From Bifidobacterium breve (lineage in GTDB: Bacteria > Actinomycetota > Acidimicrobiia > IMCC26256 > JAENVU01): DNA of 47,347 bases. Position numbers and translations under genes: made by a program. The notes beneath the pieces are model-generated. The model ran no database searches. It was not told the origin of the DNA and saw only the letters and a list, made by a program, of their open reading frames with translations. Below, piece after piece: positions 1 to 9,533 of this stretch (position 1 is its first letter; every line of letters starts with the position of its first letter). The DNA lies in the NCBI GenBank assembly GCA_945865605.1, contig CAMBEL010000012.1, positions 1 through 47,347 of the forward strand. The letters run 5' to 3'.

Positions 1-509
1 CGCCCGACAGGGTCAAGGAAGCGTTGTTCGCCGCTCTCGGGCCGAGTCGCATTATTGGCACTCATGTTCTCGACGGTTTCGCAGGTAGTGGTGCTCTCGC
101 CATCGAAGCTCTATCGCGCGGCGCATCGAGGGCGCTCCTTGTAGATCGAGACCCCTTGTCCGCGGATGCGATTCGACGCAATCTTCAAACAACGGGACTG
201 GCTGATCGTGCAGCCGTGCAGCGCCGGGGTCTCGGTACCGTCCTACGATCGAATCCGCCGGATACTCCGTTTGATCTCGTGTTCCTCGACCCCCCATACG
301 ACTATGCGGGTACCGACCTGGGGGCGATTATTTTGCAGTTATCCGCGCCGGGATGGGTGAGTAATGACGGCACGATTGTCATTGAAAGAGCGGAGTCTTC
401 CGGACCACCGTCGCTGCCGCCGGGGTGGATGGTCACGTGGGACAGGGTGTACGGCGATACGCTCATCGTCATTGCTGCCCGAGACTCGGGCATTGTCGAA
501 TCCGCCTGA
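1..509 (+). CDS. rsmD: 16S rRNA (guanine(966)-N(2))-methyltransferase RsmD, 5' truncated by window edge
   Basis: Reading frame is open from the window edge (PDRVKEALFAAL); VLDGFAGSGALAIEALSRGA SAM-binding motif and DLVFLDPPY catalytic motif; adjacent to coaD as in many bacteria. Confidence 0.9.
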   Translation, partial: PDRVKEALFAALGPSRIIGTHVLDGFAGSGALAIEALSRGASRALLVDRDPLSADAIRRNLQTTGLADRAAVQRRGLGTVLRSNPPDTPFDLVFLDPPYDYAGTDLGAIILQLSAPGWVSNDGTIVIERAESSGPPSLPPGWMVTWDRVYGDTLIVIAARDSGIVESA

Positions 510-525
510 CTAGGAGCCTCGTTGC

Positions 526-1020
526 GTGGCCACTGCACTCTGCCCGGGATCCTTTGATCCGGTCACCCTGGGTCACCTCGACATAATCGAGCGAACCGCG
601 CGCCATTTCGACATGGTGGTAATTGCTGTTATCCGAAATCCGCAGAAGGCGCAATCACTATTCACGCTCGAGGAACGCCAAGAAATGCTTGGAGAGGTGA
701 CTGCACACATACCGAACGTACGCATCGAGTTCTTCAAAGGTCTCGTTGTCGATTTCGCCCGCGATCATGGCGCTGAAGCGATTGTGAAGGGTCTGCGCGC
801 GATCTCCGACTTCGACTATGAACTACAGATGGCACAAATGAATCAACGCCTATCTGGGATCGATACGTTCTTTATCTCAACCAGTCCACAACATTCGTTC
901 CTATCGTCGAGCCTCGTTCGCGAGGTAGCGCGATTTGGCGGCGACGTATCGAGCATGGTTCCACCGCTCGTAGCCGAGCGATTAGTCGAGCGATACAAGA
1001 TGGCGGAGGGAGCTAAATGA
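526..1020 (+). CDS. coaD: Phosphopantetheine adenylyltransferase
   Basis: GTG start; CPGSFDPVTLGHLDIIERTA motif, KGLRAISDFDYELQMAQMN, SSSLVREVA. Confidence 0.96.
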   Translation: MATALCPGSFDPVTLGHLDIIERTARHFDMVVIAVIRNPQKAQSLFTLEERQEMLGEVTAHIPNVRIEFFKGLVVDFARDHGAEAIVKGLRAISDFDYELQMAQMNQRLSGIDTFFISTSPQHSFLSSSLVREVARFGGDVSSMVPPLVAERLVERYKMAEGAK

Positions 1021-1559
1021 GCCAGGTCGAGCAACCTCCGGAGCCACCCGATACCGAAGAGGTCCTTCTAATAATTAGAGACCAGATCGACGCAGCTCGG
1101 TCTGTGCCTATGTCGGCTTCGGTGATGGTCAACCGTGACGAACTCCTCGGCTTGATCGAGGAGGCGACCACCGCGTTGCCCGTGGAGATTCGCCAGGCTC
1201 GTTGGTTGCTCAAAGAGCGTGAAGAGTTTCTCGCCAAGGCGCGGCGAGAGGCAGAAGACATCATCGACGCAGGTCGCCAGCAGGCGGAGCGAATGGTCGA
1301 ACGGACCGAGGTGGTGCGGGAGGCACGACGTCGCTCGCAACAGGTAACCGACGATGCCGACGCAGAGGCGCGTGCGATTAAACACGAGGCCGAGGACTAC
1401 ATCGATCAGAAACTTGCGAGTTTTGAAGTGGTCCTAGACCGCACGATGCAAGCCGTTCAACGGGGTCGTGGGCGCCTGCAGGTAGTGGTCGACTTGCCAG
1501 AGGCAGAGGTCGTTGACGAGGCAGAAGATGCACCGTTCTTCGATCAAGATATCGAATAG
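1017..1559 (+). CDS. DivIVA/coiled-coil-like conserved protein (putative cell division initiation protein)
   Basis: ATGA overlap with coaD; long charged coiled-coil (LLKEREEFLAKARREAEDIIDAGRQQAERMVERTEVVREARRRSQQV), acidic tail; conserved position after coaD in actinobacteria. Confidence 0.7.
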   Translation: MSQVEQPPEPPDTEEVLLIIRDQIDAARSVPMSASVMVNRDELLGLIEEATTALPVEIRQARWLLKEREEFLAKARREAEDIIDAGRQQAERMVERTEVVREARRRSQQVTDDADAEARAIKHEAEDYIDQKLASFEVVLDRTMQAVQRGRGRLQVVVDLPEAEVVDEAEDAPFFDQDIE

Positions 1560-1566
1560 CCCTGTC

Positions 1567-1580
1567 AAAATCTGGTAAAA
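1567..1580 (+). promoter_or_regulatory. Candidate extended -10 promoter (TGGTAAAAT) upstream of DUF177-rpmF-plsX operon
   Basis: TGnTAAAAT-type element in the intergenic gap at about 1573-1581; no good -35 seen. Confidence 0.3.
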
Positions 1581-1644
1581 TAGTCTCACCTGCTAGATTC
1601 GGCTCTTCTGGACCCGACCCGCGGGACCGACGTCTACCGGAACG

Positions 1645-2148
1645 ATGACTGCTCTGCGTTGCAATGTCGCTGATTTGTTGCACCATCCGGCCGCTCGTCG
1701 GCCAGTGCATCTAGAGACTGATGGCACCGACTTCGGTGCTGTTGGCGGTACCCGTCTTGACGCGGATCCGCTTGTAATTGATGTGGTCATTGAACGAGTT
1801 CCGGATGGGGTTGTTGTGCGGGGAACTGTTCAGGGGGTAATGACAGCAGATTGCAGCCGTTGCCTGCGACCGATTACAAGAAGCTTCACATGGAACGTGA
1901 ATGAATTATTTGAGAGTCATCCTCTCGAAGGCCAGACATACCAACTTGAGGGCGAGGAGATCGATCTAGAACTTCCGATTCGCGACACAGTGCTTCTTGG
2001 ACTTCCATTGATGCCGCTGTGTACTACAGATTGCGCTGGCGTCTGTCCGCAATGCGGAATAGATCGAAACGAAACAACGTGTTCTTGTAATAACAATCCA
2101 ACTGATGCCCGGTGGGACGCATTGAGCGCACTCACCTTCGACGACTGA
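1645..2148 (+). CDS. yceD: DUF177 / YceD family protein
   Basis: MTADCSRCLRPI motif, C-terminal Cys cluster CTTDCAGVCPQCGIDRNETTCSC, directly upstream of rpmF. Confidence 0.88.
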   Translation: MTALRCNVADLLHHPAARRPVHLETDGTDFGAVGGTRLDADPLVIDVVIERVPDGVVVRGTVQGVMTADCSRCLRPITRSFTWNVNELFESHPLEGQTYQLEGEEIDLELPIRDTVLLGLPLMPLCTTDCAGVCPQCGIDRNETTCSCNNNPTDARWDALSALTFDD

Positions 2149-2162
2149 CCAGGAGCCAGACA

Positions 2163-2342
2163 ATGGCTGTTCCAAAACGAAAGACTCCAAGATCGAAGAC
2201 GCGTAGCCGCAGGGCGGCTAGTTGGACGCTGGAAGCCCCGGCGCGGTCTATATGCCCTAACTGTGCGGCCGTAAAACTTCCGCACACGGTGTGTGGAAAC
2301 TGTGGCTGGTACCGGGGACGCCAAGCCCTCGAAGTCGACTGA
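2163..2342 (+). CDS. rpmF: 50S ribosomal protein L32
   Basis: MAVPKRKTPRSKTRSRRAAS..CPNCAAVKLPHTVCGNCGWYRGRQAL; ORF-track start at 2112 trimmed to ATG 2163. Confidence 0.97.
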   Translation: MAVPKRKTPRSKTRSRRAASWTLEAPARSICPNCAAVKLPHTVCGNCGWYRGRQALEVD

Positions 2343-2350
2343 GCCCCACT

Positions 2351-3385
2351 ATGAAGATCGCGCTCGATGCAATGGGGGGAGACAATGCACCGGCAGCGAT
2401 CGTGGCAGGTGCCTTAGAGGCCGTCGAAACACATGGCGTTGAAGTTTTGTTGTTCGGCGTTGAGGCAGCGATGCGCGCTGAACTCCCCGGAGGGCAACCA
2501 CCCGCTGGTGTCAAGCTTGTCGATTGCACAGAAATCATCGGCATGCACGATGAGCCCGGAACATCGGTACGAACCCGCAAGGATGCGTCCGTCGTACGCG
2601 CAGCCGAGGCGGTTCGTGACGGAATAGCGGACGCCATGGTGGGTGCAGGAAACACAGGCGCAACGATGGCTAGCGCGCTCCTGCGTTTCGGACGCATCAA
2701 AGGTGTTGCGCGTCCCGCAATAGGAGTTCCAATACCCGTGCCTTTCGCAAGTCCGCATCTGCTCGTAGATGGTGGGGCGACCGTGGACTGCAAGCCCGAA
2801 TGGCTCTTACAGTTCGCGCAGTTGGGACGCGCCTACGCGAAAGTGCGTCTAGGTATCGACTCGCCGACCGTTGGGTTGTTGTCGAATGGCGAAGAGGCGG
2901 GCAAGGGTGACGAGTTACGCAAGCTCGCATTTTCGTTGCTCGAAGGCACGCCCGGTTTCGTTGGCAACGTTGAGGGGCGAGATTTGATGACGGGGAAACC
3001 CGACGTCATCGTTACAGATGGATTCACGGGAAACGTTGCCATAAAAACGATTGAAGGCGCGTTGAAGGCGGCTGCGGGATTGGTGTTCACCATCCTCGAC
3101 TCGAACGATGAAGCGAAGGCCGCAGCGAAGGTCGTGGCACCACTCTTGCTGCAAGGCGTAGCTGACTACTTAGACCCCGACACGGTTGGCGGTGCGGTAT
3201 TACTCGGCGTCGATGGTGTTTGCGTGATCTCGCACGGTTCGTCCTCGGCGCGCGCCATTTCGAGCTCTATCGCGCTAGCTGCTGAATGTGTTCGCGGAGA
3301 GATTGTGGAGTCGATGAAGCGGGCAATCGCCGAGGACCCTGGCGCAGCAACCAACAAGGTGATGGAGGATCAACATGCCAGCTGA
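2351..3385 (+). CDS. plsX: Phosphate acyltransferase PlsX
   Basis: MKIALDAMGGDNAP N-terminus; DVIVTDGFTGNVAIKTIEG; start re-set from 2291 to ATG 2351. Confidence 0.95.
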   Translation: MKIALDAMGGDNAPAAIVAGALEAVETHGVEVLLFGVEAAMRAELPGGQPPAGVKLVDCTEIIGMHDEPGTSVRTRKDASVVRAAEAVRDGIADAMVGAGNTGATMASALLRFGRIKGVARPAIGVPIPVPFASPHLLVDGGATVDCKPEWLLQFAQLGRAYAKVRLGIDSPTVGLLSNGEEAGKGDELRKLAFSLLEGTPGFVGNVEGRDLMTGKPDVIVTDGFTGNVAIKTIEGALKAAAGLVFTILDSNDEAKAAAKVVAPLLLQGVADYLDPDTVGGAVLLGVDGVCVISHGSSSARAISSSIALAAECVRGEIVESMKRAIAEDPGAATNKVMEDQHAS

Positions 3386-3677
3386 AACTCACTCGACGCG
3401 GGATTCACTGAGTGCCGAAGAAGTGCACTCAGTGATTAAGACCCATCTAGGCGAGATACTCGACATTGACGAGGCTCTCATCACTCTCGATGCCAGTTTC
3501 GCTGATGATCTAGATGCAGACTCGCTTGCGCTGATCGAGCTTGTCGAGGCGCTTGAAGAGGATCTCGGCGAACGCACCGTTGGCTTTACATTCGTAGACG
3601 AAGACCTCGGTGATCTGAAGACAGTGAGAGACGCAGTCGATTATGTAGTTGCACGTTTGGGGATGTCGGCGGCTTGA
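3375..3677 (+). CDS. acpP: Acyl carrier protein
   Basis: DDLDADSLALIELVEALEEDLG phosphopantetheine DSL motif; overlaps plsX end. Confidence 0.95.
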   Translation: MPAETHSTRDSLSAEEVHSVIKTHLGEILDIDEALITLDASFADDLDADSLALIELVEALEEDLGERTVGFTFVDEDLGDLKTVRDAVDYVVARLGMSAA

Positions 3678-3690
3678 GGCGCTCACAACA

Positions 3691-4452
3691 ATGACCCCAG
3701 AGGACCGTGCGAACTTCGAGAATGCGATTGGCTGGTCGTTCGACGACGACGAGTTACTTGAACGAGCGCTCTCGCATCGCTCGTGGTGTTCGGAGCATCC
3801 GGGTGATGTCTCCAACGAGCGCCTTGAATTTCTTGGAGACGCGGTGCTCGGAATCGTTGTAACCGATTATTTATGCCGGAACTATGAGCATCTTGCAGAA
3901 GGAGAGCTTACGAAGGCAAGGGCATCGGTGGTCAATGCAGAGGTGCTCGCAACCGTTGCGGTGGATATGTGCCTGGGGCCATGTTTGCGTTTGAGCAAGG
4001 GAGAGGATGCCTCTGGCGGCCGCACCAAGTCGTCAATCCTCGCCGATAGCGTTGAAGCTGTATTTGCCGCTGTCTATTTGGACGGCGGGCTTGAGGTGGC
4101 GCAGTCTGTGATTATCGGATTGCTCAGTGAGCGCATTGCGCGAGCCGCGAGCGGTCCGGGTGGCGACGACTACAAGACACGGCTTCAAGAGTGCGTAGCG
4201 CAACGATACGAACGGCTTCCTCGCTATCAGATCAGCGATGATGGTCCGGATCATGAAAAGCGATTTTTCGCGACCGTGCTCATCGATGGCGAGCAGTTTG
4301 GCGCGGGCGAAGGTGCTTCAAAACAGCAGGCTGAACAAGGTGCCGCTCGAGAAGCCCTAGAGCGTTTAGAAGCGAAAACAAAAACAGACCTAACGGTGTC
4401 GACTGATGCGGGCGAGAGTCCTGCCTTAATGATTGGTGTAGACGGTGCCTGA
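3691..4452 (+). CDS. rnc: Ribonuclease III
   Basis: NERLEFLGDAVLGIVV signature, C-terminal dsRBD (DYKTRLQECVAQRYERLPRYQ...ASKQQAEQGAAREALERL); start set at ATG 3691. Confidence 0.95.
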   Translation: MTPEDRANFENAIGWSFDDDELLERALSHRSWCSEHPGDVSNERLEFLGDAVLGIVVTDYLCRNYEHLAEGELTKARASVVNAEVLATVAVDMCLGPCLRLSKGEDASGGRTKSSILADSVEAVFAAVYLDGGLEVAQSVIIGLLSERIARAASGPGGDDYKTRLQECVAQRYERLPRYQISDDGPDHEKRFFATVLIDGEQFGAGEGASKQQAEQGAAREALERLEAKTKTDLTVSTDAGESPALMIGVDGA

Positions 4453-5281
4453 ACTTCCTGAAGTCGAGGTCATGCGGCGAGATCTTGAACGTGAGATCGT
4501 CGGTAAGAAGATCAAGGGCACTGAGGTCACTGGCATGCGCACGATCCGTCGCTATCGCCAGCGCAAGCAGTTTACGAGCGCGCTTGATGGACACAAGATT
4601 TTGGGAGTCGAGCGCAAAGGTAAGTACTTGCTTGTCAAGTTGGATGGCGGGGATGTGCTCGTTATCCATCTTGGAATGTCGGGACAATTGCTGCGGGCGG
4701 CTAGCTCCCGCGAAGCGATGCCTAAGCACACACACGTTGTGATCACGTTCACCGTCGGAGGGCAACTTCGTTTCGTCGATCCCCGCACATTTGGTGAGAT
4801 GTTCGTCGCCACCGTCGACGACCTCGCCCAGGTCGAAGAACTCGCGCACCTAGGGCTTGATCCCCTCACCTCGAATATGAGTTGGGATCGTTTCGGTGCT
4901 CTGGTGGCAGAGCGTCATGCACGACTCAAGGCAGCCCTGATGGATCAGAAGTTGCTGGCGGGCATAGGCAATATCTACAGCGACGAGATCTTGTTCCATG
5001 CTGGACTGCGTTGGGACCGCATGAGCGATTCCCTGTCGCCGGAGGAGATCAGGCGCCTATATCGCGCCGTGATGGAGACTCTCCAGGAAGCGGTCAAGCA
5101 ACGCGGCTCGTCGCTGGCCGATGAGCAATACGTAGACCTGTTCGGGAAGAAGGGTTCCTACCAGAACTTTCACCAGGCGTATGCGCGTGAAGGTGAAGCA
5201 TGTCGTCGATGCCGCGGGGTAATCGTTCGAGAACGAGTCGGCGGCCGCAGCACCTTCTTCTGTAGTTCTTGCCAGGTTTGA
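4445..5281 (+). CDS. mutM: Formamidopyrimidine-DNA glycosylase
   Basis: GTG start giving MPELPEVEVMRRDLE, LLAGIGNIYSDEILF, C-terminal zinc finger CRRCRGVIVRERVGGRSTFFCSSCQ; 8-bp overlap with rnc. Confidence 0.96.
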   Translation: MPELPEVEVMRRDLEREIVGKKIKGTEVTGMRTIRRYRQRKQFTSALDGHKILGVERKGKYLLVKLDGGDVLVIHLGMSGQLLRAASSREAMPKHTHVVITFTVGGQLRFVDPRTFGEMFVATVDDLAQVEELAHLGLDPLTSNMSWDRFGALVAERHARLKAALMDQKLLAGIGNIYSDEILFHAGLRWDRMSDSLSPEEIRRLYRAVMETLQEAVKQRGSSLADEQYVDLFGKKGSYQNFHQAYAREGEACRRCRGVIVRERVGGRSTFFCSSCQV

Positions 5282-5348
5282 TCCCGCCAGGTCCGCATTA
5301 CGGCCATCCTGCGTCACTACGCTCGCTCCTCAAGGAAGGAGTGGTGGA

Positions 5349-8300
5349 GTGTTCTTAAAGGCGCTTACCCTTCGTGGGTTCAAATCGTTCGCAGAGAAAA
5401 CCGTGCTCGAGTTCGAGCCTGGCGTGATGGTCGTCGTCGGGCCGAATGGGTCGGGGAAGTCCAACCTCGTTGATGCGGTCGCGTGGGTATTGGGCGCGCA
5501 AGGTCCGCGCACGTTGCGGGGTCAAAAGATGGATGACGTCATCTTCGCTGGGACGCCAGACCGTCCCGCTTTAGGTCGCGCCGAAGTGTCGTTGACGATC
5601 GACAACTCGGCTGCACTTCTGCCGATCGATTTTTCCGAAGTAACGATCACCCGTACGTTGTTTCGCAACGGTGATTCTGAGTATGCGATCAACGGTGCAC
5701 CTTGTCGCCTGCTCGACATCACCGAGTTGCTTTCCGATACCGGCATCGGACGTCAACAACATGTCATCGTTGGACAGGGCCAGATTGACGCGATCCTTAA
5801 CTCGCGCCCCGAAGATCGCAGAGCAGTAATTGAGGAAGCGGCCGGTGTACTGAAGTATCGGAAGCGTCGCGAGAAGGCCGAGCGTCGGCTGGAGGCCACA
5901 GAGGGCAGTCTGATACGGCTCAATGATCTGCTTCGCGAGGTACGCCGAGGGCTCGCTCCACTTCAACGTCAAGCCGATGCTGCCCGCAGACACGGTGGAC
6001 TAGTTACCGAACTTCACAACATTCGCTTGCATCTTGCGGGTCAAGAGTTGGCTGGTCTTATGGCCAAAGCGGATCGGCTTACCGAGCAGTCGCATGAGCT
6101 CTCTCGTAGCGACGCGACCGTCAAGGCGCGTCTTAACGAACTGGACTTGGCTGTGCTGGATGCCGAGCAGGCTTTGACGGTTGCGGGTCACGGCGATGTT
6201 GCTGACGCTCTCGTGCGGGTCGAGTCGATGCGCGAGCGCGCTCGTGGACTTCGTGCATTGCTTGCAGAGAAGCAACGTGGGCTCGCGAGAGAGTTGGTTG
6301 CAGCCGCGGATGAAGGTGTGGTCGAAACGCTGGTAGCCGATTCTGGGGCGTTGCGTGCAGAACTTCGTGGGATTGAACATGAGGTTGGATTACGTTCCAA
6401 CAAGGCGATCGAGATTGAAGCAGCCGAAGAACGGGTCGCGGAAGAGTTGGCTGAGTTTGAGACTGGCCAACCAAGTACGAATGTTGCAAACGATCTGCGT
6501 GTTGTTGAGCGCGAGTTGGTCGCGCGTCAGGACTCGCTTTCCCGAGTTGAAACAGATCTAGGGCGAATCGAAGGGCGAATCGAAAGCCTGCGCGGTCGCA
6601 TTGGCCGACTGCCTGCACCGGAAGCTGTTGATTCGGTAGAAGATGCGAATTCGGCACTCCTGACAAGCGAAAACCGATCCTCTGCGGCAGAGGCGGATTG
6701 GCGTGACGCGGCGGCCGAACTGAGTCGGTGGAGAGGTCGTGCGGACGCTCTTGGTCAAGCGCTAGATGACGCGAAGAGCAATAACAGTTCTCACCTACTA
6801 GACGGCCTCGACGGTGTAGCCGGAAGCCTTGCCGACCACGTTGCAATTGAGACTGGCGCTGAAGGAGCGGTGGGGGCTGCGCTCGGCGATTCCATGAAAT
6901 CGGTTGTCGTATCTGGAGGGTCACGAGCGCGAGACGCAATCGCGCGCCTCGCCCAAGGAGATGGGAGTGCGTTGTTACTCGTGCTCGACGAGCGCGATAC
7001 CGAGGTCACAACAGCGGCAACACTTGCGCCTTCAGGCTCTCGAGCCCTCGCTACATGCATCAGTACGAAGTTGCCTGGCCTCGGCGCAACCGTCACCCGC
7101 TTGTTGGCAGGGTACGTCTTGTGCGATGGCGACTGGAAGCAAGCAGTCGACTTCGCGGTTGACAATCCTGATCTCACGGTAATGATGAGGAACGGCGATC
7201 GCTTTGGCGGAGGTTCACCTTGGAAGTTCGGAACGGCTGAAGGCGCGGCGGTTACGCGTGCCTCGCTAGACGAGGCTCTGAGTAAGGCGGCCCTCGCGGA
7301 ATCAGCCGAACGCGATGCCGAAGCCGCGGTAAATGCAGCTCGGCAGTCCGTCGTTGCAGCGCGTGATCATGCGAACACTGCCGCCGACGATCATCGCCGC
7401 GGTCGGGAACTGGTTGAACGGCAGACTGAACTCGAATCAGTAAGTGCGGAACGCGTCAGTTTGCTCGATGGACTTTCATCTGATCGTCTACGAATAACGG
7501 AACTTCAATCTCAGTTGGTCGCGTTAGAAGCGGATGCGGAAGCAGCTACCGCCTTGGCAACTGCACGCGAAGTGGACCGTTCGGAACTCGACGAGCGCCT
7601 AAAGGCAACAGCGGCATTGCGCCGCGAGTTCGATGTGCGATCTGCCGCGACCGATGAACGGCGCTCGGTTCTTACTAAGCGCCTGGGTGAGGTCGAAGAA
7701 CGACTCGCCCGCGATCCAGAGGCGAAGGCGACTGCTGAGCGATACCGAACGGCGTTGCTTGAGAAGGTTGAATTGTTTTTAAGTGTTGAAACTCGGCTTG
7801 AAGATCAAGTCATGCGTATCGATCTCGTCCTGGGTCGATTGCGCGAAGAGCGTCGAGCACAAACCGAACGCGCTAGTGCGGCAGGTGGGCAACTTGAGAC
7901 ATTGCGCGCGGAACGGGCCGGCTTAGAACGGGAACTCTCTGAGGTGCGCGAGCGTCAGCAACGGCGCGAGATCGATGAGACAGAGACGCGTATGCGTCGC
8001 GAAACGGTGGTCGAACGCATCCGTAATGATTTCGACACTGAACCGGCCACCGCGCTCGCAGCCCCTGCCCCCGAAGTGGCTGAGGGCACGACGCTTGCAG
8101 GCAGGGCTCGTGACTTGGACCGCGAATTGCGAATCATGGGCCCAATCAACCCGCTTGCTCTTGAAGAGTTCGAAATGCTTCAAGAGCGCAACGACTTCCT
8201 CGGCAAGCAACTTGAAGACGTAAAGGACAGTCGCCGCGAACTCCAGCGCGTAATCAAGGCCGTAGACAAAGAGATTGTGGCGGTATTCGAGTCCGCGTTC

Positions 8301-8747
8301 GCAGACGTGCAAGAAAACTTCTTGGCGCTCTTTGCCACGCTGTTCCCCGGTGGGTCGGGACGCATCTTTTTGACTGATCCCGATGACCTCTTGGCGACCG
8401 GAATCGAGATTGAGGCGCGACCGTCAGGAAAGAACACGCGGAGGCTTTCGTTGTTGTCAGGCGGCGAGCGGTCACTGACTGCGATGGCATTCCTCTTCTC
8501 GGTTTTCAGGGCGCGGCCGTCGCCGTTCTACCTGTTGGACGAGGTCGAAGCGGCGCTTGACGACGTGAACCTCCATCGCTTCCTTGATTTAGTGCAGGAG
8601 TTTCGTAACGACGCGCAGTTGGTGATCGTCTCGCATCAGAAGCGCACGATGGAGGCCGGAGACTGCCTATATGGGGTGTCGATGCCCCCCGGCGGATCCA
8701 GCCGTGTGATTAGCCAGCGCATGCGCGGTGAGATTGTGATCGACTGA
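5349..8747 (+). CDS. smc: Chromosome segregation protein SMC
   Basis: LKALTLRGFKSFAEKT, GPNGSGKSN Walker A, coiled-coil arms, hinge region, LSGGERSLTAMAFLFS signature, YLLDEVEAALDD Walker B. Confidence 0.97.
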   Translation: MFLKALTLRGFKSFAEKTVLEFEPGVMVVVGPNGSGKSNLVDAVAWVLGAQGPRTLRGQKMDDVIFAGTPDRPALGRAEVSLTIDNSAALLPIDFSEVTITRTLFRNGDSEYAINGAPCRLLDITELLSDTGIGRQQHVIVGQGQIDAILNSRPEDRRAVIEEAAGVLKYRKRREKAERRLEATEGSLIRLNDLLREVRRGLAPLQRQADAARRHGGLVTELHNIRLHLAGQELAGLMAKADRLTEQSHELSRSDATVKARLNELDLAVLDAEQALTVAGHGDVADALVRVESMRERARGLRALLAEKQRGLARELVAAADEGVVETLVADSGALRAELRGIEHEVGLRSNKAIEIEAAEERVAEELAEFETGQPSTNVANDLRVVERELVARQDSLSRVETDLGRIEGRIESLRGRIGRLPAPEAVDSVEDANSALLTSENRSSAAEADWRDAAAELSRWRGRADALGQALDDAKSNNSSHLLDGLDGVAGSLADHVAIETGAEGAVGAALGDSMKSVVVSGGSRARDAIARLAQGDGSALLLVLDERDTEVTTAATLAPSGSRALATCISTKLPGLGATVTRLLAGYVLCDGDWKQAVDFAVDNPDLTVMMRNGDRFGGGSPWKFGTAEGAAVTRASLDEALSKAALAESAERDAEAAVNAARQSVVAARDHANTAADDHRRGRELVERQTELESVSAERVSLLDGLSSDRLRITELQSQLVALEADAEAATALATAREVDRSELDERLKATAALRREFDVRSAATDERRSVLTKRLGEVEERLARDPEAKATAERYRTALLEKVELFLSVETRLEDQVMRIDLVLGRLREERRAQTERASAAGGQLETLRAERAGLERELSEVRERQQRREIDETETRMRRETVVERIRNDFDTEPATALAAPAPEVAEGTTLAGRARDLDRELRIMGPINPLALEEFEMLQERNDFLGKQLEDVKDSRRELQRVIKAVDKEIVAVFESAFADVQENFLALFATLFPGGSGRIFLTDPDDLLATGIEIEARPSGKNTRRLSLLSGGERSLTAMAFLFSVFRARPSPFYLLDEVEAALDDVNLHRFLDLVQEFRNDAQLVIVSHQKRTMEAGDCLYGVSMPPGGSSRVISQRMRGEIVID

Positions 8748-8751
8748 TCCA

Positions 8752-9465
8752 GTGATAAACGCTGTAGCTCTAACAGGAGTGGCCGCGTCTGAGATCGAGA
8801 AGGTCGAAGCCTGCGGTCAACCGAAGTTGCAATCTTGGGTTTGCGCGTCCGTTTATGACCTAACGGGTAGCCAAAAAGTGGCGGAAGTGGCGGATTTCTG
8901 TTCTCCGGTATTGAAATCCCTAGCCCTGGTTGCGGTCGCTTACGTAGCTGTGTTGATTTCCCGCGGACTAATTGGGCGCACGGTTCGTAAGTTGGCGAAG
9001 GAGGAAACTGGACAACGCATCTCGGCAGTTAAGAAGCGAACAGGTATCTCGAAGTTTGAGATTTCGGAGCAAGAAACCAATCGCCGTGCATTGCGCGCAG
9101 AGACACTTGGCGCGGTTATGCGGAGCATTGCTGCCGCTGTGATTTGGATTACGACGACCATGATGATTTTGCGTGAACTCGGCGTCAATCTCGCAGCAAT
9201 CGGCCTGAGCATCAGCATTATTGGCGTAGCGCTCGGATTTGGATCACAGTCCCTGGTCAAGGACTGCCTTTCGGGAATCTTCATGATCCTCGAAGATCAG
9301 TACGGTGTCGGAGATTTAATAGATGCCGAAGTGGCTACTGGAACCGTCGAAGGCTTGGGCCTTCGGACGTTGCGGTTGCGAGACTCTGACGGCACCGTGT
9401 GGCATATCCCGAACGGCGAAATTCGTCGCGTCGGAAACAAGAGTAAACAGCGGACCAATCCGTAA
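8752..9465 (+). CDS. MscS-family mechanosensitive channel, short form lacking the usual C-terminal domain
   Basis: TM segments plus GVALGFGSQSLVKDCLSGIFMILEDQYGVGDLI and TVEGLGLRTLRLRDSDGTVWHIPNGEIRRVGNKS core; ends right after the beta domain. Confidence 0.85.
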   Translation: MINAVALTGVAASEIEKVEACGQPKLQSWVCASVYDLTGSQKVAEVADFCSPVLKSLALVAVAYVAVLISRGLIGRTVRKLAKEETGQRISAVKKRTGISKFEISEQETNRRALRAETLGAVMRSIAAAVIWITTTMMILRELGVNLAAIGLSISIIGVALGFGSQSLVKDCLSGIFMILEDQYGVGDLIDAEVATGTVEGLGLRTLRLRDSDGTVWHIPNGEIRRVGNKSKQRTNP

Positions 9466-9533
9466 GCAGGATCAAAGGTCGGGCGCGACCGGTTGAAGGT
9501 GTCGCTGAGGTTGGCCGTTAGCATCGCCGACCA

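Noticed and set aside
6133-6939. 268-aa antisense ORF within smc
   Set aside because: Q/R/P/H-rich shadow of the SMC coiled coil; no domain signal
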